Of a DNA stretch of 64,000 bases, positions 9,311 through 18,389 are shown in pieces (within the stretch, counting starts at the first letter, position 1; every line of letters starts with the position of its first letter). The translations under genes were made by a program, and so were the position numbers. The stretch is from Diplonema papillatum (Eukaryota > Euglenozoa > Diplonemea > Diplonemida > Diplonemidae). The notes under the pieces were generated by a model, which made no database searches, was not told the DNA's origin, and saw only the letters and a list, made by a program, of their open reading frames with translations. The stretch is taken from NCBI GenBank assembly GCA_030068145.1, contig JAPJBO010000087.1, positions 186,001 through 250,000 of the forward strand, read 5' to 3'.

Positions 9311-11108
9311 ATGTCCCGCGCACACCGCGAGGCTTATACGTGTAGCGTTGGCGGGGGGGGTGAACACGGCTGAGTACACGTCGCGGATGAGGCAGGCCGG
9401 AGCTGAGCCGCAGGCGCCCAGCTGCAAGCACTGTGGAAGCGGCGACACCGAGGACGAGAAACACGTATTCTGGGACTGCGGAGCGTACTCGCACATACGG
9501 CGACGAGAGGCACATGCCGAGCTGATGGCAGCCAACCGGGCCGACTGGCCCAGATGCACGCTGGAACACGGAGTGGTAGTACCCGAGAATGCCCAATTCT
9601 CGAGGCGGCTCCAGGAGATGATGGCTGAAATCCTTGCGGAACGGGCTGGGCTCGAAGCACGTGGCTGGGTGGCCAGGAACCCCACGACCCCCTGGTCGAG
9701 AGCGAATGCGATGCCTGCCGAGAAATTTGACCACCCCTTCGCGCGGATTGCCCCGGCATGGACGTGGGAGCGGAACAAGACCTGGGGACTACCGACGTTT
9801 TATGCGTTGGTAGCGTGGCTGTCGGACATGCAATGGACCGAGAACGGGCAGGCGTCAATGCTGGAGCTTGCGATCGACTTTGAACTCTTCTCGGGCCTCA
9901 GCATGCCGCTGCACGGGAATGCGCCGAAGGGGGTGAGAGAACGGGGAAACGTCCTGCGCTGCATGATGAGCGCGTTGGACAAGCTGGCGGCACAGCAAGG
10001 GCTGGGAAGCTGCATGAGAGGAGAGAGGGTGTGCCCGACGACGTCGCTGTCGTTCATGGGCATCACGGGGATATCGGGTATACGGCCCAGGCCACGCTTT
10101 CGCGAGGCACACACGGGGACGATACTTGAGGAACAAGTGAAAGGAAGCGATGTAGGGACGCAGTGCCCGACGTACCCTGACTGGACGATCGGGAGAGCGG
10201 CGAGGTGGGCCCTGCCTGCCCCACCACAACTGCACCCAGACCCCGTGCATATGCCGGGTGTCGGTATAGAGAAGGCACTCGTCACGTGCGCGACCCATCA
10301 CAAAGGGAAGTGTGAGGCGTGCAGAGCACTCGTCCGAAGGGACGTTCCCACGGTAGAGATGTGCTGCCGGCACCATCACCACGCGAACGATGGGCAGCCG
10401 ATCGCGGTGTGCACAGAGCACAGCACGACGAAGTGCGGCGAGTGCAAGACGGCGGCGGCGTGTTGCCGCAGCGGGCATCATGCCTGCCGCACGCATGGCA
10501 GAGGAACCTGCCAAGAGTGCAAAAGGCTCCCTACGCTGACGCAGAGGCGACCGGCGGCATGTTGCAGCCGCGGCCACCACCAGTCCAACAAGCCGAACGT
10601 CCAGTCAACCCCCGGACGCAACAAGAAGAAGAGGCCCTCCTCACCCACCCAGGTGGGTGTACAGCGGGAAACGCCAGTAGGAAAGCGAGCGGCGCGAGCG
10701 GCGCGAGCGCCGCTCGCGGCAACGAAAAAGGAGACGGCGACGACCGGACGGGCGACCAAGAGGCCGCCACCAACGCCAGGAACCAGCGAACGACCAGCGC
10801 TGAAGAAGAGGGTGCTCGGCACCCCGAAGGAAGGCCCGATCGCCGGCCGCAAGCGGAAGAAGACGAAGGCGACCACCCCCGACTCAGGGGTGCATCGAAG
10901 GAAGAAGAAGGTACCGAGGGCAAGCAGCTCTCAGAAACGACCGGGGACCACGGGCACACCAATGCCCTCGAAAGTGAAAAACGGACACACGTGCCCGCCC
11001 TCGTACTCGCCGACTCAGTCTCTGGAATTGCAAGAAAGCCAAACCCCGCTAGCTCCACAAATGCTCGACCTTGACGACGCAATGGCAGGTGACGACGTCA
11101 TCCGATAA
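9303..11108 (+). CDS. Second ORF of the retroelement: zinc-knuckle and Cys/His-repeat protein
   Basis: 601 codons overlapping the RT ORF by 8 bases. In the frame upstream of the ATG the sequence already reads as a continuation (TNTFWRMRE), so it was probably one polyprotein. Near residue 40 is CKHCGSGDTEDEKHVFWDC, the Cys/His cluster that commonly follows the RT in LINE-type elements. At about residues 330-430 there are three spaced copies of a cysteine/histidine module: CATHHKGKCEAC, CTEHSTTKCGEC and CRTHGRGTCQEC, each followed by a CC-x-HH cluster. The last 170 residues are basic and proline-rich, with runs such as NKKKRPSS and GRKRKKTK that resemble nucleic-acid-binding or nuclear-localisation segments. 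No endonuclease signature was recognised. Confidence 0.8.
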   Translation: MRECPAHTARLIRVALAGGVNTAEYTSRMRQAGAEPQAPSCKHCGSGDTEDEKHVFWDCGAYSHIRRREAHAELMAANRADWPRCTLEHGVVVPENAQFSRRLQEMMAEILAERAGLEARGWVARNPTTPWSRANAMPAEKFDHPFARIAPAWTWERNKTWGLPTFYALVAWLSDMQWTENGQASMLELAIDFELFSGLSMPLHGNAPKGVRERGNVLRCMMSALDKLAAQQGLGSCMRGERVCPTTSLSFMGITGISGIRPRPRFREAHTGTILEEQVKGSDVGTQCPTYPDWTIGRAARWALPAPPQLHPDPVHMPGVGIEKALVTCATHHKGKCEACRALVRRDVPTVEMCCRHHHHANDGQPIAVCTEHSTTKCGECKTAAACCRSGHHACRTHGRGTCQECKRLPTLTQRRPAACCSRGHHQSNKPNVQSTPGRNKKKRPSSPTQVGVQRETPVGKRAARAARAPLAATKKETATTGRATKRPPPTPGTSERPALKKRVLGTPKEGPIAGRKRKKTKATTPDSGVHRRKKKVPRASSSQKRPGTTGTPMPSKVKNGHTCPPSYSPTQSLELQESQTPLAPQMLDLDDAMAGDDVIR

Positions 11109-11122
11109 CCTGACTTTCAAGG

Positions 11123-11176
11123 CAGTGCATGCTAATCCATGTGGTTCATGTACTTAAAAGAACTCAATGCTAAACA
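11123..11176 (+). repeat. 54-bp direct repeat, right copy
   Basis: Identical to 6772-6825. It begins 15 bases after the stop codon of the second ORF and is followed by the two 3' hairpins. Confidence 0.9.
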
Positions 11177-11193
11177 AACATAACGTGGGCGGC

Positions 11194-11248
11194 GCCGAAG
11201 CTTTACCAGCTTCGGCTGACACCATTTGCGCACTTAACCATGGTTAAG
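11194..11248 (+). other. Retroelement 3' hairpins
   Basis: A 9-bp perfect stem (GCCGAAGCT with AGCTTCGGC, loop TTACC) at 11194-11216 is followed by the perfect palindrome CTTAACCATGGTTAAG at 11233-11248. The related copy at 28.7 kb has hairpins at the corresponding places with different stem sequence but the same TTACC and TTAACCAT segments. Confidence 0.6.
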
Positions 11249-11324
11249 AAGACGACTGAAAGCACAGACACAAAGATAGCTCAAGCATTTGCAGAATAAC
11301 ACGAAAAGCCTAAATTTTTTTTGT

Positions 11325-11560
11325 GTACACATGCTGAATCAGTAACGTGTACAAGTGCTGAAATCAGTACGTTATCAGCACGTACTATCTTTTCTGCAGA
11401 TTCATCTGGGGAATCAACCGCAGTACCGGAGGATCCGGTCGGCAGATCCTGCTGTTGCTTACCACTGCGACACTGGAGGGTTGAGGCCGGAGAGGAGGCA
11501 GAGGCAAAGACATGCAACACTGCAGGTGAGCCCCCTATGCTCTATAATATTTTTGCCTGA
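11325..11560 (+). repeat. R6 dispersed repeat, copy 1
   Basis: About 235 bp, present inverted at 60905-61135 with clear identity (for example ATCTGGGGAATCAACCGC and GGCAGAGGCAAAGACATGCA). No coding capacity is seen. Confidence 0.75.
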
Positions 11561-11639
11561 TCCTACGTACTGGCTTTCAGTAAGTACTTAGCTCCAAGAC
11601 TAAAGAGCTGCGTAAGCCCTGGAAAAGACAGCCCGAAGA

Positions 11640-11760
11640 ATATTCCTGCCTGAAGATATCAACTGCCCGCAGTGGGCTAGCCTGACACTTGCTGTGACAC
11701 TGGCTGCCGTTAGCAAAATAGTGAAGGCGGGTGATTATCGCCGGAAACACAAAAAAAAGA
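11640..11760 (+). repeat. R8 repeat directly before the ankyrin gene
   Basis: Matches 49590-49650 (ATCAACTGCC, GGGCTAGCCTGACACT). Its end, TATCGCCGGAAACACAAAA, matches 43708-43735, which abuts a HYDIN acceptor. Both other copies end at 3' splice sites, so this one may mark the end of a 5'-UTR intron upstream of the ATG at 11791. Confidence 0.5.
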
Positions 11761-11790
11761 AGAGAGCTTTACAAAGAAAGCGGAAAGTAA

Positions 11791-12894
11791 ATGGCCGACT
11801 CCAGCTTCGCCGACAAGGAAGCGCTGCCGGTGCCCAGCGGCAGCGACAGCTGCGACAGCGGCCGCGGTAGCGACAACGACACGGACGCGCCGCCGACGCA
11901 GTACAGCATCACGTCGTCGGTGGTCGTCGCCTCGCTGGACGACCCGAGGGCGGCCGACCGCACGGGCACTCCGGAGCGGGGGCGGCGCAGCCCGCGGCAT
12001 CACGGATCGAGCCGGGGCCAGTCCCCCGCGGTTTACGACAGAGGCGACTCGGCGAACGCGTTGATCCGAGAGGAATACGACGCGGGCGGCGGGTTTACGG
12101 AGGACAAAGCGGTGCTCGCGTTGGAGAGCGGCAACGTGGCCCACGTCAAAGCCATGCTCGCGTCCGGGTGGAAGGTGAACTGGGAGATCGGAAAGAGAAA
12201 GGAAACGTCGCTGATGCACGCAATCCGGTCCAAGAACGAAGACGTGATAAAGCTGCTGTGCGATCACGGCGCGAAGGTCGACTTGCCCGACGAAGACGGC
12301 TGGACCGCTTTGATGTTCGCGGCCGCGATCGGCTGCCTGCCGGTTGTGAAGGCGCTGATAGCCGCCGGGGCGAATGTGAACCGGAAGAACAACCTCCACG
12401 AGCGCCCGCTGATCTTCGCGGCGACGAACAACCACGAAAAAGTGTTCTCGTACCTGCTCGACTGCGGGGCGGAGTACAACTTCCGGACGTACGTGGGGAC
12501 AAGCCCCGTGTCAATCCTGTGCGAGCACGGCCACTTCGAATGCCTGCAGACGCTCTACCGGAAGCACCCCGACCTCGATTTCAAAGTGTACGACGGCGCC
12601 GGGCTCGATCCGTTGATGCTTGCTGCCAAAAATGGGCACATGCCCGTCGTCAAGTGGCTGGTGCTCGAGGGCCACTGTTCGCCGCTCGAAAAAACGAAGA
12701 ATGGCACCGACGCGTCGACGCTCGCGTACGCGAACACGTACTACGACATCCACCACTTCATCGAGCAGTACCTCAAGGAGCACCACATGGAGAGCGTCGA
12801 CCTCACCGAGGTCGTCCCCAACAAGCCCCCTGTGCTTGCTCCGGAGGGCTTCATGTCGCAAGTCAAAAACTTTGTGCGCGACTGCCTGGAGTGA
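11791..12894 (+). CDS. Ankyrin-repeat protein
   Basis: An uninterrupted ORF of 367 codons. The first ~105 residues are Ser/Asp/Arg-rich and probably disordered (GSDSCDSGRGSDNDTD). From about residue 110 to 345 there are six to seven ankyrin-type repeats: the clearest are DEDGWTALMFAAAIGCLPVV followed by KALIAAGANVN, ERPLIFAATNNHEKVFSYLL, and DPLMLAAKNGHMPVVKWLVL. The C-terminus continues without a further domain to the TGA at 12892-12894. Ankyrin repeats bind protein partners; no partner or enzymatic domain is visible, so the role is unknown. The ATG follows AAAGTAA and is the first in frame. The lack of introns contrasts with the other host genes here. Confidence 0.85.
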   Translation: MADSSFADKEALPVPSGSDSCDSGRGSDNDTDAPPTQYSITSSVVVASLDDPRAADRTGTPERGRRSPRHHGSSRGQSPAVYDRGDSANALIREEYDAGGGFTEDKAVLALESGNVAHVKAMLASGWKVNWEIGKRKETSLMHAIRSKNEDVIKLLCDHGAKVDLPDEDGWTALMFAAAIGCLPVVKALIAAGANVNRKNNLHERPLIFAATNNHEKVFSYLLDCGAEYNFRTYVGTSPVSILCEHGHFECLQTLYRKHPDLDFKVYDGAGLDPLMLAAKNGHMPVVKWLVLEGHCSPLEKTKNGTDASTLAYANTYYDIHHFIEQYLKEHHMESVDLTEVVPNKPPVLAPEGFMSQVKNFVRDCLE

Positions 12895-14230
12895 GGCTCG
12901 GATTCTCCGGACCCTACCGGGGCTCCAACGCAATTACCGCAGTTACCTCGGTATCTTCTCTTACGAGGTGACATGCCCTCGGATGGTCCGCTTGCTGCAT
13001 CAAGCAACCAGCTTGTCGCCGTCATTGGTCGCGTTGTCACATGAGGATAGCTGGCCACCTTCCACGCGCGTGATGGAAACGATTCAATTGTCACCATCGC
13101 TTGCGACACGATGCCACACGATGTGATTTACAAGTGAGTTACCTGTCACCATCACTTGCAACCGACAGAAGACGTGATCTACAAGTGGTTCGCCACGCGA
13201 CGAGATCCGCAAGTCATGCTACCGTACCTTCCGACAGGAAGCCTTACGAGACCTGCAGTGATTCGTTGCTCACCATCCATTGGAACGAGCGACCGATTGC
13301 TCGCGGGTTCGCGTGCACCGTTTGGCACCTTGGAAACGTACCGTGGTCCGGCGCATCTCTCGAGAACGAAAAGAGATCCGGGATCTCCACGACACGTCAG
13401 GTTCCCCCTGCAGCTCGTGCCCGCATTCTCTCACGCCCTCACGAAGTTTCGAGTCGTTCCGGCGACCCAACTTCTTACCGTTTCGCCCTTTCTTTCTCCC
13501 TGTCTCTTCTCGAAAAAGGTAGCGGGTTCTAATCGAAAAGGTCGCAGTCAAGATAATATCTGATGTGAAATGAGTGATTGTTAGCTCCACGTTAAAACGA
13601 AGCTAAAGGTTCAAGGTCTTCCTGATCTCGCACCTACTTTCCGATAGCCTCCAAGTACATGCCCATTCTAACATGTACAACTCTCCCTGTCTCGCCTGCT
13701 CCAGAATGCAAACGAGCTTCATACCGAACTGCTCATGAGCGTCCGCGCTTAACTCGTCCCATCCGGCAATTTGTCCTCACCATCTGTACCAACAGTTGTC
13801 GTCGACGCTAGACATTTGCAGATATTGTAGGTTTTTAGCGTCTCATCCCGCATCAGACAGCTTCGTATACGCGCACTTAGCGTGAACGCCAGGTGCTGTC
13901 CTATTCTTGGCAGCTTTCTGTCTGTCACCTGCGGCAATTCTTGCAGCTGCGGCATGTTTTCTTCTACGCGCACTCAAGTCTCCCAACATGAACACCAGAC
14001 GTGCTGTCCATTTTTGGGCAGTTTTCTTTCGCTGTGGCATTTTCTTTTTTTTGAATGAGCACCTTTAGGTGTCATGGAGGGGCCTTCACGTGGCGACACT
14101 GTTGACCGCACCTTCATTGAGTCGCGGTCGCCGATCCCCCAACCGCCAGCATCATGTACTTGATACGACGCGGAACAAGTGCTGACAGCACCGCCCGGCG
14201 AATACAGGGCCACAAAAGTGGCAAATCAGC
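12895..14230. other. Intergenic stretch with no gene recognised
   Basis: Degenerate short duplications around 13040-13200 (the CACCATCACTTGCAACCGAC type) are visible. No exon-like frame or RNA gene could be supported. Confidence 0.4.
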
Positions 14231-14480
14231 CGGTCGGGGGGTGCTTAGCAGCCAATGGCCTGATGGCTGAGTGCACACCTAAGCAGGGCTGCATCCTCGT
14301 GTTGTAGCCGTGTTGTGTATAAGGCTTCGTGCAGGCCTGGCCAACCACCTCATCACAATAGGCGCAAACTTTCTCGACGGGGATTGGACAGTCGGGATGC
14401 CGGTGGCGGGTCATGAAGAAGAGAAAAGTAAAGCAAGACCTGCCCCCTGTGCCTGCTGTCTCCGGCTGTCTCCGGCTGCT
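14231..14480 (+). repeat. R3 dispersed repeat, copy 1
   Basis: Shares about 250 bp with 33663-33905, including GGCTGCATCCTCGTGTTGTA, GTGTATAAGGCTTCGTG and GATTGGACAGTCGGGATGCC. No coding capacity. Confidence 0.7.
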
Positions 14481-14497
14481 TACATACTACTACTACG

Positions 14498-14633
14498 AAT
14501 GAGCACCTGCTTTGTAGAAAATACTCGCTCTCAGATTCAGGTAAATCTGGAGTGCCAGGCGCTTGTCGTTGTGTTGCTTCTTCCCCCCTCTAGCCTCCGT
14601 CGAAATGAGCAACGGGCGATCCCTCGTATTTTG
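14498..14633 (+). repeat. R1 repeat, internally deleted copy
   Basis: Carries the R1 leader (GAGCACCTGCTTTGTAG) and right half (CTCTAGCCTCCGTCGAAATG, then CTCGTATTTT) with much of the middle missing. Confidence 0.55.
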
Positions 14634-15234
14634 GTACCTCGTTCTCATCAAATCCGCGGGCTCTTGCCTCACACGAGGCTTCGAGAGCGTCGACGGCTGG
14701 TGTCGCTGGCTCCTGCAGTCTCAAGTCCTTTTTTTGCCTGCCGCCTTCTCTTTCTCTCTCTTTCTCGTAAGAGGTCGCGTTGGCAGAAACCGTGAACGAT
14801 AAGATCTGTCACAGGGTTGATGAAATGAATGCGAGAATTTGGGGCAACCCCTGTTTTTTGATTCTCTGTGAAACGAAGCTAGCGCACAAGGTTTGCCTGA
14901 TCTCGCACCTACTTTCCGATACTAAATAGATGCTCTATTCCAACACACTCTCTTTCCTCGCTTCAACCGCCTATCCCGCCCGAGGTACTCAAGGGCAAAC
15001 GTGCTTCGAAAGGGCCAATCTGCTCTGAGCACCCTTCGTCTCTCCCATTTTGCACTCTTCTCGCTTTCAAGCCGTCGCAGAAGCACCCGCACCTTAGCCG
15101 GTCCATCCGCCGTGGCGGTTTGAAGTAAGAATGCAGAATATTTGTGGTGATGACCTCGGTCACTACGTGACTGGGATAGACAGCTCCAGGGGACAGCGAT
15201 GGATTAAGATGACTTGGGATAGAATGCAAAGAAG
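14634..15234. other. Intergenic stretch, nothing recognised
   Basis: AT-richer sequence with pyrimidine tracts. No gene, RNA or repeat copy could be supported. Confidence 0.35.
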
Positions 15235-15350
15235 TGTGGCGGTAGGCTGCATCGCCGGCGTCGCGGTTATCATGCTTTCGCCTCTTCAGGTCGTCTTAAT
15301 CGTCGCGCTCAGGAGTGCCCTTGGTGCTTCGCTTTCACCAGACATTGGTA
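15235..15350 (+). repeat. R7 dispersed repeat, copy 2
   Basis: Core ATCGCCGGCGTCGCGGTTAT followed by ATGCTTTCGCCTCTTC, shared with 22378-22620 and 3306-3430. Confidence 0.6.
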
Positions 15351-15733
15351 TCCTATATTACACCGGAAGTGGCAGCGACAGGCAATTCGATGCAGTTACG
15401 GTTCGTTCTTCTCTCATCCTTTTGAGACGATCTGCGCCCGCGACCGTTGGAACGATGCCTTGCCCGAATACCCTCAAGACGTGCCCTTCTTTCAGTGGAA
15501 AGCTGAAGTTTCCCATCAAGGCGCTAGCCGCCGCCGTAGGCCGTGCAATTGCCAAGAAGAAGAGAGCCCGCGACGCGTCAAGACGGTGCTCCCCCGCGAA
15601 ACGGGCTCGCCCGCCAGCCAGATCGGCCCCGGTTGGGTCAACACCGATGCCGTCACCCTCAGTGACGGGGCAGCGGCCCGCACCGCGCCTCCGACGGAAC
15701 GACCTATGCCGACCTTGTAGAAGTATGGGTTTG

Positions 15734-15801
15734 AAGTGAGGCGACCGGAAACTCCTCGGAGAGATGGTCCCTGCACTCCAACCCGTCTCTCTCTCTCTCT
15801 C
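15734..15801 (+). repeat. R5 repeat with CT tail, copy 2
   Basis: Shares GACCGGAAACTCCTCGGAGA and the CT tail with the other R5 copies. The tail runs directly into the CT-bounded unit at 15803. Confidence 0.7.
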
Positions 15802-15802
15802 T

Positions 15803-16009
15803 CTCGGAAAGTCTGCGCGATAGCGATGACAACGAGAACACGAAAAAATGACAGGAGGGTGGGACCGGGCCCTGAGACTGCTAAGGCGTGACAAACCCCG
15901 TCCCTGTCCCTCCCAGGGAGCCACCCCGGAACTAGCCTAGCCCACCTGACGGTGGGGGCCCACCTGACGGTGGAGGCCCACACCCTTTGACTTGTTTATT
16001 ATGTGTTCT
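15803..16009 (+). mobile_element. CT-bounded short unit (A-M-B), copy 1
   Basis: Non-coding unit of about 205 bp between (CT)n tracts. Block A runs from CTCGGAAAG to AAGGCGTGAC, block M contains CCCACCTGACGGTGGGGGCC, and block B is CACACCCTTTGACTTGTTT to GTGTTCT. Blocks A and B are the same sequences that flank the reverse transcriptase ORF at 52829-55131, so this is a non-autonomous relative. Confidence 0.75.
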
Positions 16010-16017
16010 CTCTCTCT

Positions 16018-16118
16018 CTCTCGGAAAAGTCAGCGCGGTAGCGATGACAGCGAGAACACATATAGGTGGGAGGGGAGAGGCCCTGGGACTGCCAAGGCGT
16101 GACAACACACACACACTC
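16018..16118 (+). mobile_element. CT-bounded short unit, copy 2 (A block only)
   Basis: Block A alone, from TCTCGGAAAAGTCAGCGCGG to CCAAGGCGTGACAA, then an (AC)n and (CT)n tract. M and B are missing. Confidence 0.65.
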
Positions 16119-16275
16119 TCTCTCTCTCTCTCTCTCTCCTTTTCTGCAGCCACGTCTAACAAGGAGGGGGGCACAATCGTATCGAGACAAGCAACTTCGT
16201 CGCACACAAGATCTTTCCGAAACGGTGGGAAACAGCAACGACGGCGCGCACAGGGCATAGAGTCAACGTTTTACA

Positions 16276-18389
16276 ATGCCGCACTTTTGGACGCCGGCCG
16301 AGCTCGAGAATCACTGGACCGATGCAGTTGTTAGCGGGGTGTGTTCCTTTGCGTTTTTGATGTATTGTACCCGTTTTGAGCCGTCACTGCGAATATTGTT
16401 ACTCTTGCTTACTGCAAGAGTTGACCTTGTTTTGTGTCGTATCTTACTTACTGTAATCACTGTGTCTGCTTTGTGTTTGCTTTTTTGTATAAGCACCTGC
16501 TTTGTAGGAAATGCTTGAGGAGACTGCCAGTTGCGATAGATCAAAGGAGGTAAATGCGCTGTAGCCCACACGAAACACAGGTAAATCTGGGTTCAGTGGC
16601 GGGCGTAAGCGTTCAACAAAAAAGACCCACTTTGTAGTTGTATTGTTTTCCTCCTTCGAAATGAGCACAAGGCAGTCCCTCGAGTATTTTGTACCGTATC
16701 TTTACTGCAAGAACTGCTCACGTTTTGCGTTCGTTTCTATCTGAAAGAGGCCCTAATACAGGTCGAGGAAATGTACACGAAGAACTCGCCTCTCTTGTTC
16801 AGCGATACTGCCGAGAAGATCTTGAAGCTGACGGACAACATTCTCAACAACCCGACAGAGCTCAAATACAGACAGGTCTGTCTTTTTCACAGCAGCGCGC
16901 GACACGAAGCTTAATTGCTGTAAAGACTTGAAACTGCGTGCCGAAAAGCCGCAGGTATCCTAACTTGCAAGCTTCTTCGTGCCTTTGAGCCTGCACTTGA
17001 GCAGAGTTTATGCAAACCTGTACGCGCGAAGCACAAAGAATCTTTTGAATTACCCCCTGGCGCGCACGCGTGTGCCATCGATCGGGGTTTGTTCTTAATG
17101 TTGCAATTGTTGGACTCAAAAGCTTGTAGAACGTGGGGGGCCCAAGACTACACTCCACGAAGAAAGGTACTTGGTGTCGGTCACAAACAGTCCCGGACAT
17201 GGCTAGCCATAACCCATAACGAAAGCGTGCACTAAATATTGCTCTTTCATGAACGGTCACACGGAGACCCTAAAACCCCGGAATTTCAAGCGAACCTTAT
17301 CCCTAAGAATCAGGTACTCCCCGTCCAAGACTACACTCCACGAAGAAAGGTACTTGGTGTCGGTCACAAACCGTCCCGGACATGGTTAGTCGTCACCGAA
17401 AACGAAAGCGTGCACCAAATATACAACCCGTAACCATATAGCCCTTTCTTGCTCTAAGAGAACCCATTCATGAACGGTCACACGGAGACCCTAAACCCCC
17501 GGAGTTTCAAGCGAACTCTACCTCTAACAAACAGATCCGCCTGCGGGACGAGAAGATCAGGGGTCATCTTCAAGTGCACGGGCGCCGTACATAGCTCACA
17601 AAGCAACTGCAGAATAACACGAAAAGCCTCTGGGCAAAACCCCTTTCACATCTCTTCGCTGTTTCCGTCGCCCACCATCAAATCCTTACGCTGTAGCAGC
17701 GGCACAGGCAAGGAGCGCGACCGAAGCTTGGTCCCTGCACACTTCGGGTTGTCTCTCGAGAACGTCCACTCTCAAAAACGCGATACGCACACTACACGAC
17801 ACCTTAAAGGAAACCTTTTTGACAACGGTCACACGGAGACCCTAAACCCCCGGAATTCCAAGCGAACTTTAACTCTAAAAAGCCCCCCTCCATACCCAAG
17901 CCTCTACGGTCAACCGGAGACTTCAAAATACCGACCTTCTAATCGACAAAATAACGCTAAAAACAGATCCGCCTGCGAAACGAGAAGATCAGGGACATCT
18001 TCAAGTGCACGGGGGCCGAGTACTTGATGACGGCGACCGGCTGGGTCAACGAGGTCATCAAGATGGAGGAAAAGATGCTGTGGGACAAGACGGAGAAGGA
18101 GTTCGAGCGGTTGCGGCTCGGCCGCTCCGAGCTGCAGAAGTACCTGGGCACCATAAAGGAGAAGAACGAAGCGGACCCGAAGAAGAAGGACGACGCCGCC
18201 CGCCGCGCGATCCTCCAAGACATAGAGCAGAGCAAGCAGCAGCGCTCGGAGGCAGCCGAGCGGAAGCGGCAGGTGCAAGAAGACGTCAAACGCCTCGCCG
18301 AAAAACGGGCGCTGGAGGCCAAACAAGCAGAGGAAAGCGCCCCGCGCCTGCCGCACCTGCCCCCGGCGGTGCAGCCGCAGGATCAGTGA
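16276..18389 (+). CDS. PUB-domain protein with C-terminal coiled coil
   Basis: Three inferred exons, 16276-16338, 16762-16875 and 17967-18389, all joins in phase 0, give about 199 residues from ATG to TGA. Donors are GTGTGT and GTCTGT; acceptors are AATACAG and AAAACAG. Residues about 38-85 (AEKILKLTDNILNNP, then ELKYRQIRLRNEKI across the second junction, and YLMTATGW) match the PUB fold of peptide N-glycanase and UBX proteins, which typically docks the tail of the AAA ATPase p97/Cdc48. The rest is a highly charged helix (EEKMLWDKTEKEFERLRL, then KKKDDAARRAILQDIEQSKQ), probably coiled coil. No catalytic domain is present. The protein may link p97 to a partner in protein quality control; that is inference. 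A decayed copy of the start of the last exon lies at 17532-17590. Confidence 0.72.
16481..16692 (+). repeat. R1 MITE-like repeat in PUB-gene intron 1
   Basis: Full-length R1 copy with leader GTATAAGCACCTGCTTTGTA and right end CTCGAGTATTTTGTA, filling most of the 16339-16761 intron. Confidence 0.7.
17139..17530 (+). repeat. Tandem repeat of about 185 bp ending in R2
   Basis: Two head-to-tail copies share AAGACTACACTCCACGAAGA, AAGGTACTTGGTGTCGGTCA and a final R2 motif (GGTCACACGGAGACCCTAAA) at 17251-17308 and 17471-17530. A third partial copy is at 55245-55330. Confidence 0.75.
17532..17590 (+). pseudogene. Decayed partial copy of PUB-gene exon 3 start
   Basis: AACAGATCCGCCTGCG and GATCTTCAAGTGCACGGG-like sequence repeat the acceptor and first ~50 bases of the exon at 17967. 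An extra base in the GATCAGGGG stretch shifts the frame. It lies in the intron about 430 bases upstream of the true exon, after an R2 motif as the true exon does. Confidence 0.7.
17790..17956 (+). repeat. R2 introner-like elements before PUB-gene exon 3
   Basis: Two adjacent R2 units. The first (17790-17880) has ACGACACCTTAAAGGAAACC, GGTCACACGGAGACCCTAAA and AAGCGAACTTTAACTCTAAA; a divergent second unit (17905-17956) ends in ACGCTAAA. The acceptor follows 10 bases later at 17966, so the CTAAA segment is placed as a branch site would be. Confidence 0.65.

Larger units (their letters stand above)
6738..11250 (+). mobile_element. Non-LTR-type retroelement with two overlapping ORFs
   Basis: The unit holds a reverse transcriptase ORF (6788-9310) and a second ORF (9303-11108) that continues it with a zinc-knuckle-like region. 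An identical 54-bp segment occurs at 6772-6825 and 11123-11176. The limits given here come from comparison with a deleted relative at 28528-28790, which shares about 30 bp before the left repeat and the whole 3' end, including two hairpins. No LTRs, RNase H, integrase or apurinic-type endonuclease motif were recognised. The placement among LINE-like clades is not resolved. Confidence 0.8.

Noticed and set aside
15460..15720. ORF of 86 codons between R7 and R5 (PEYPQDVPFFQWKAEVSHQG)
   Set aside because: It is short, has no match I can recognise and no matching splice partners, and a second long frame overlaps it. It may be an exon, but the evidence is too thin to list as a gene.
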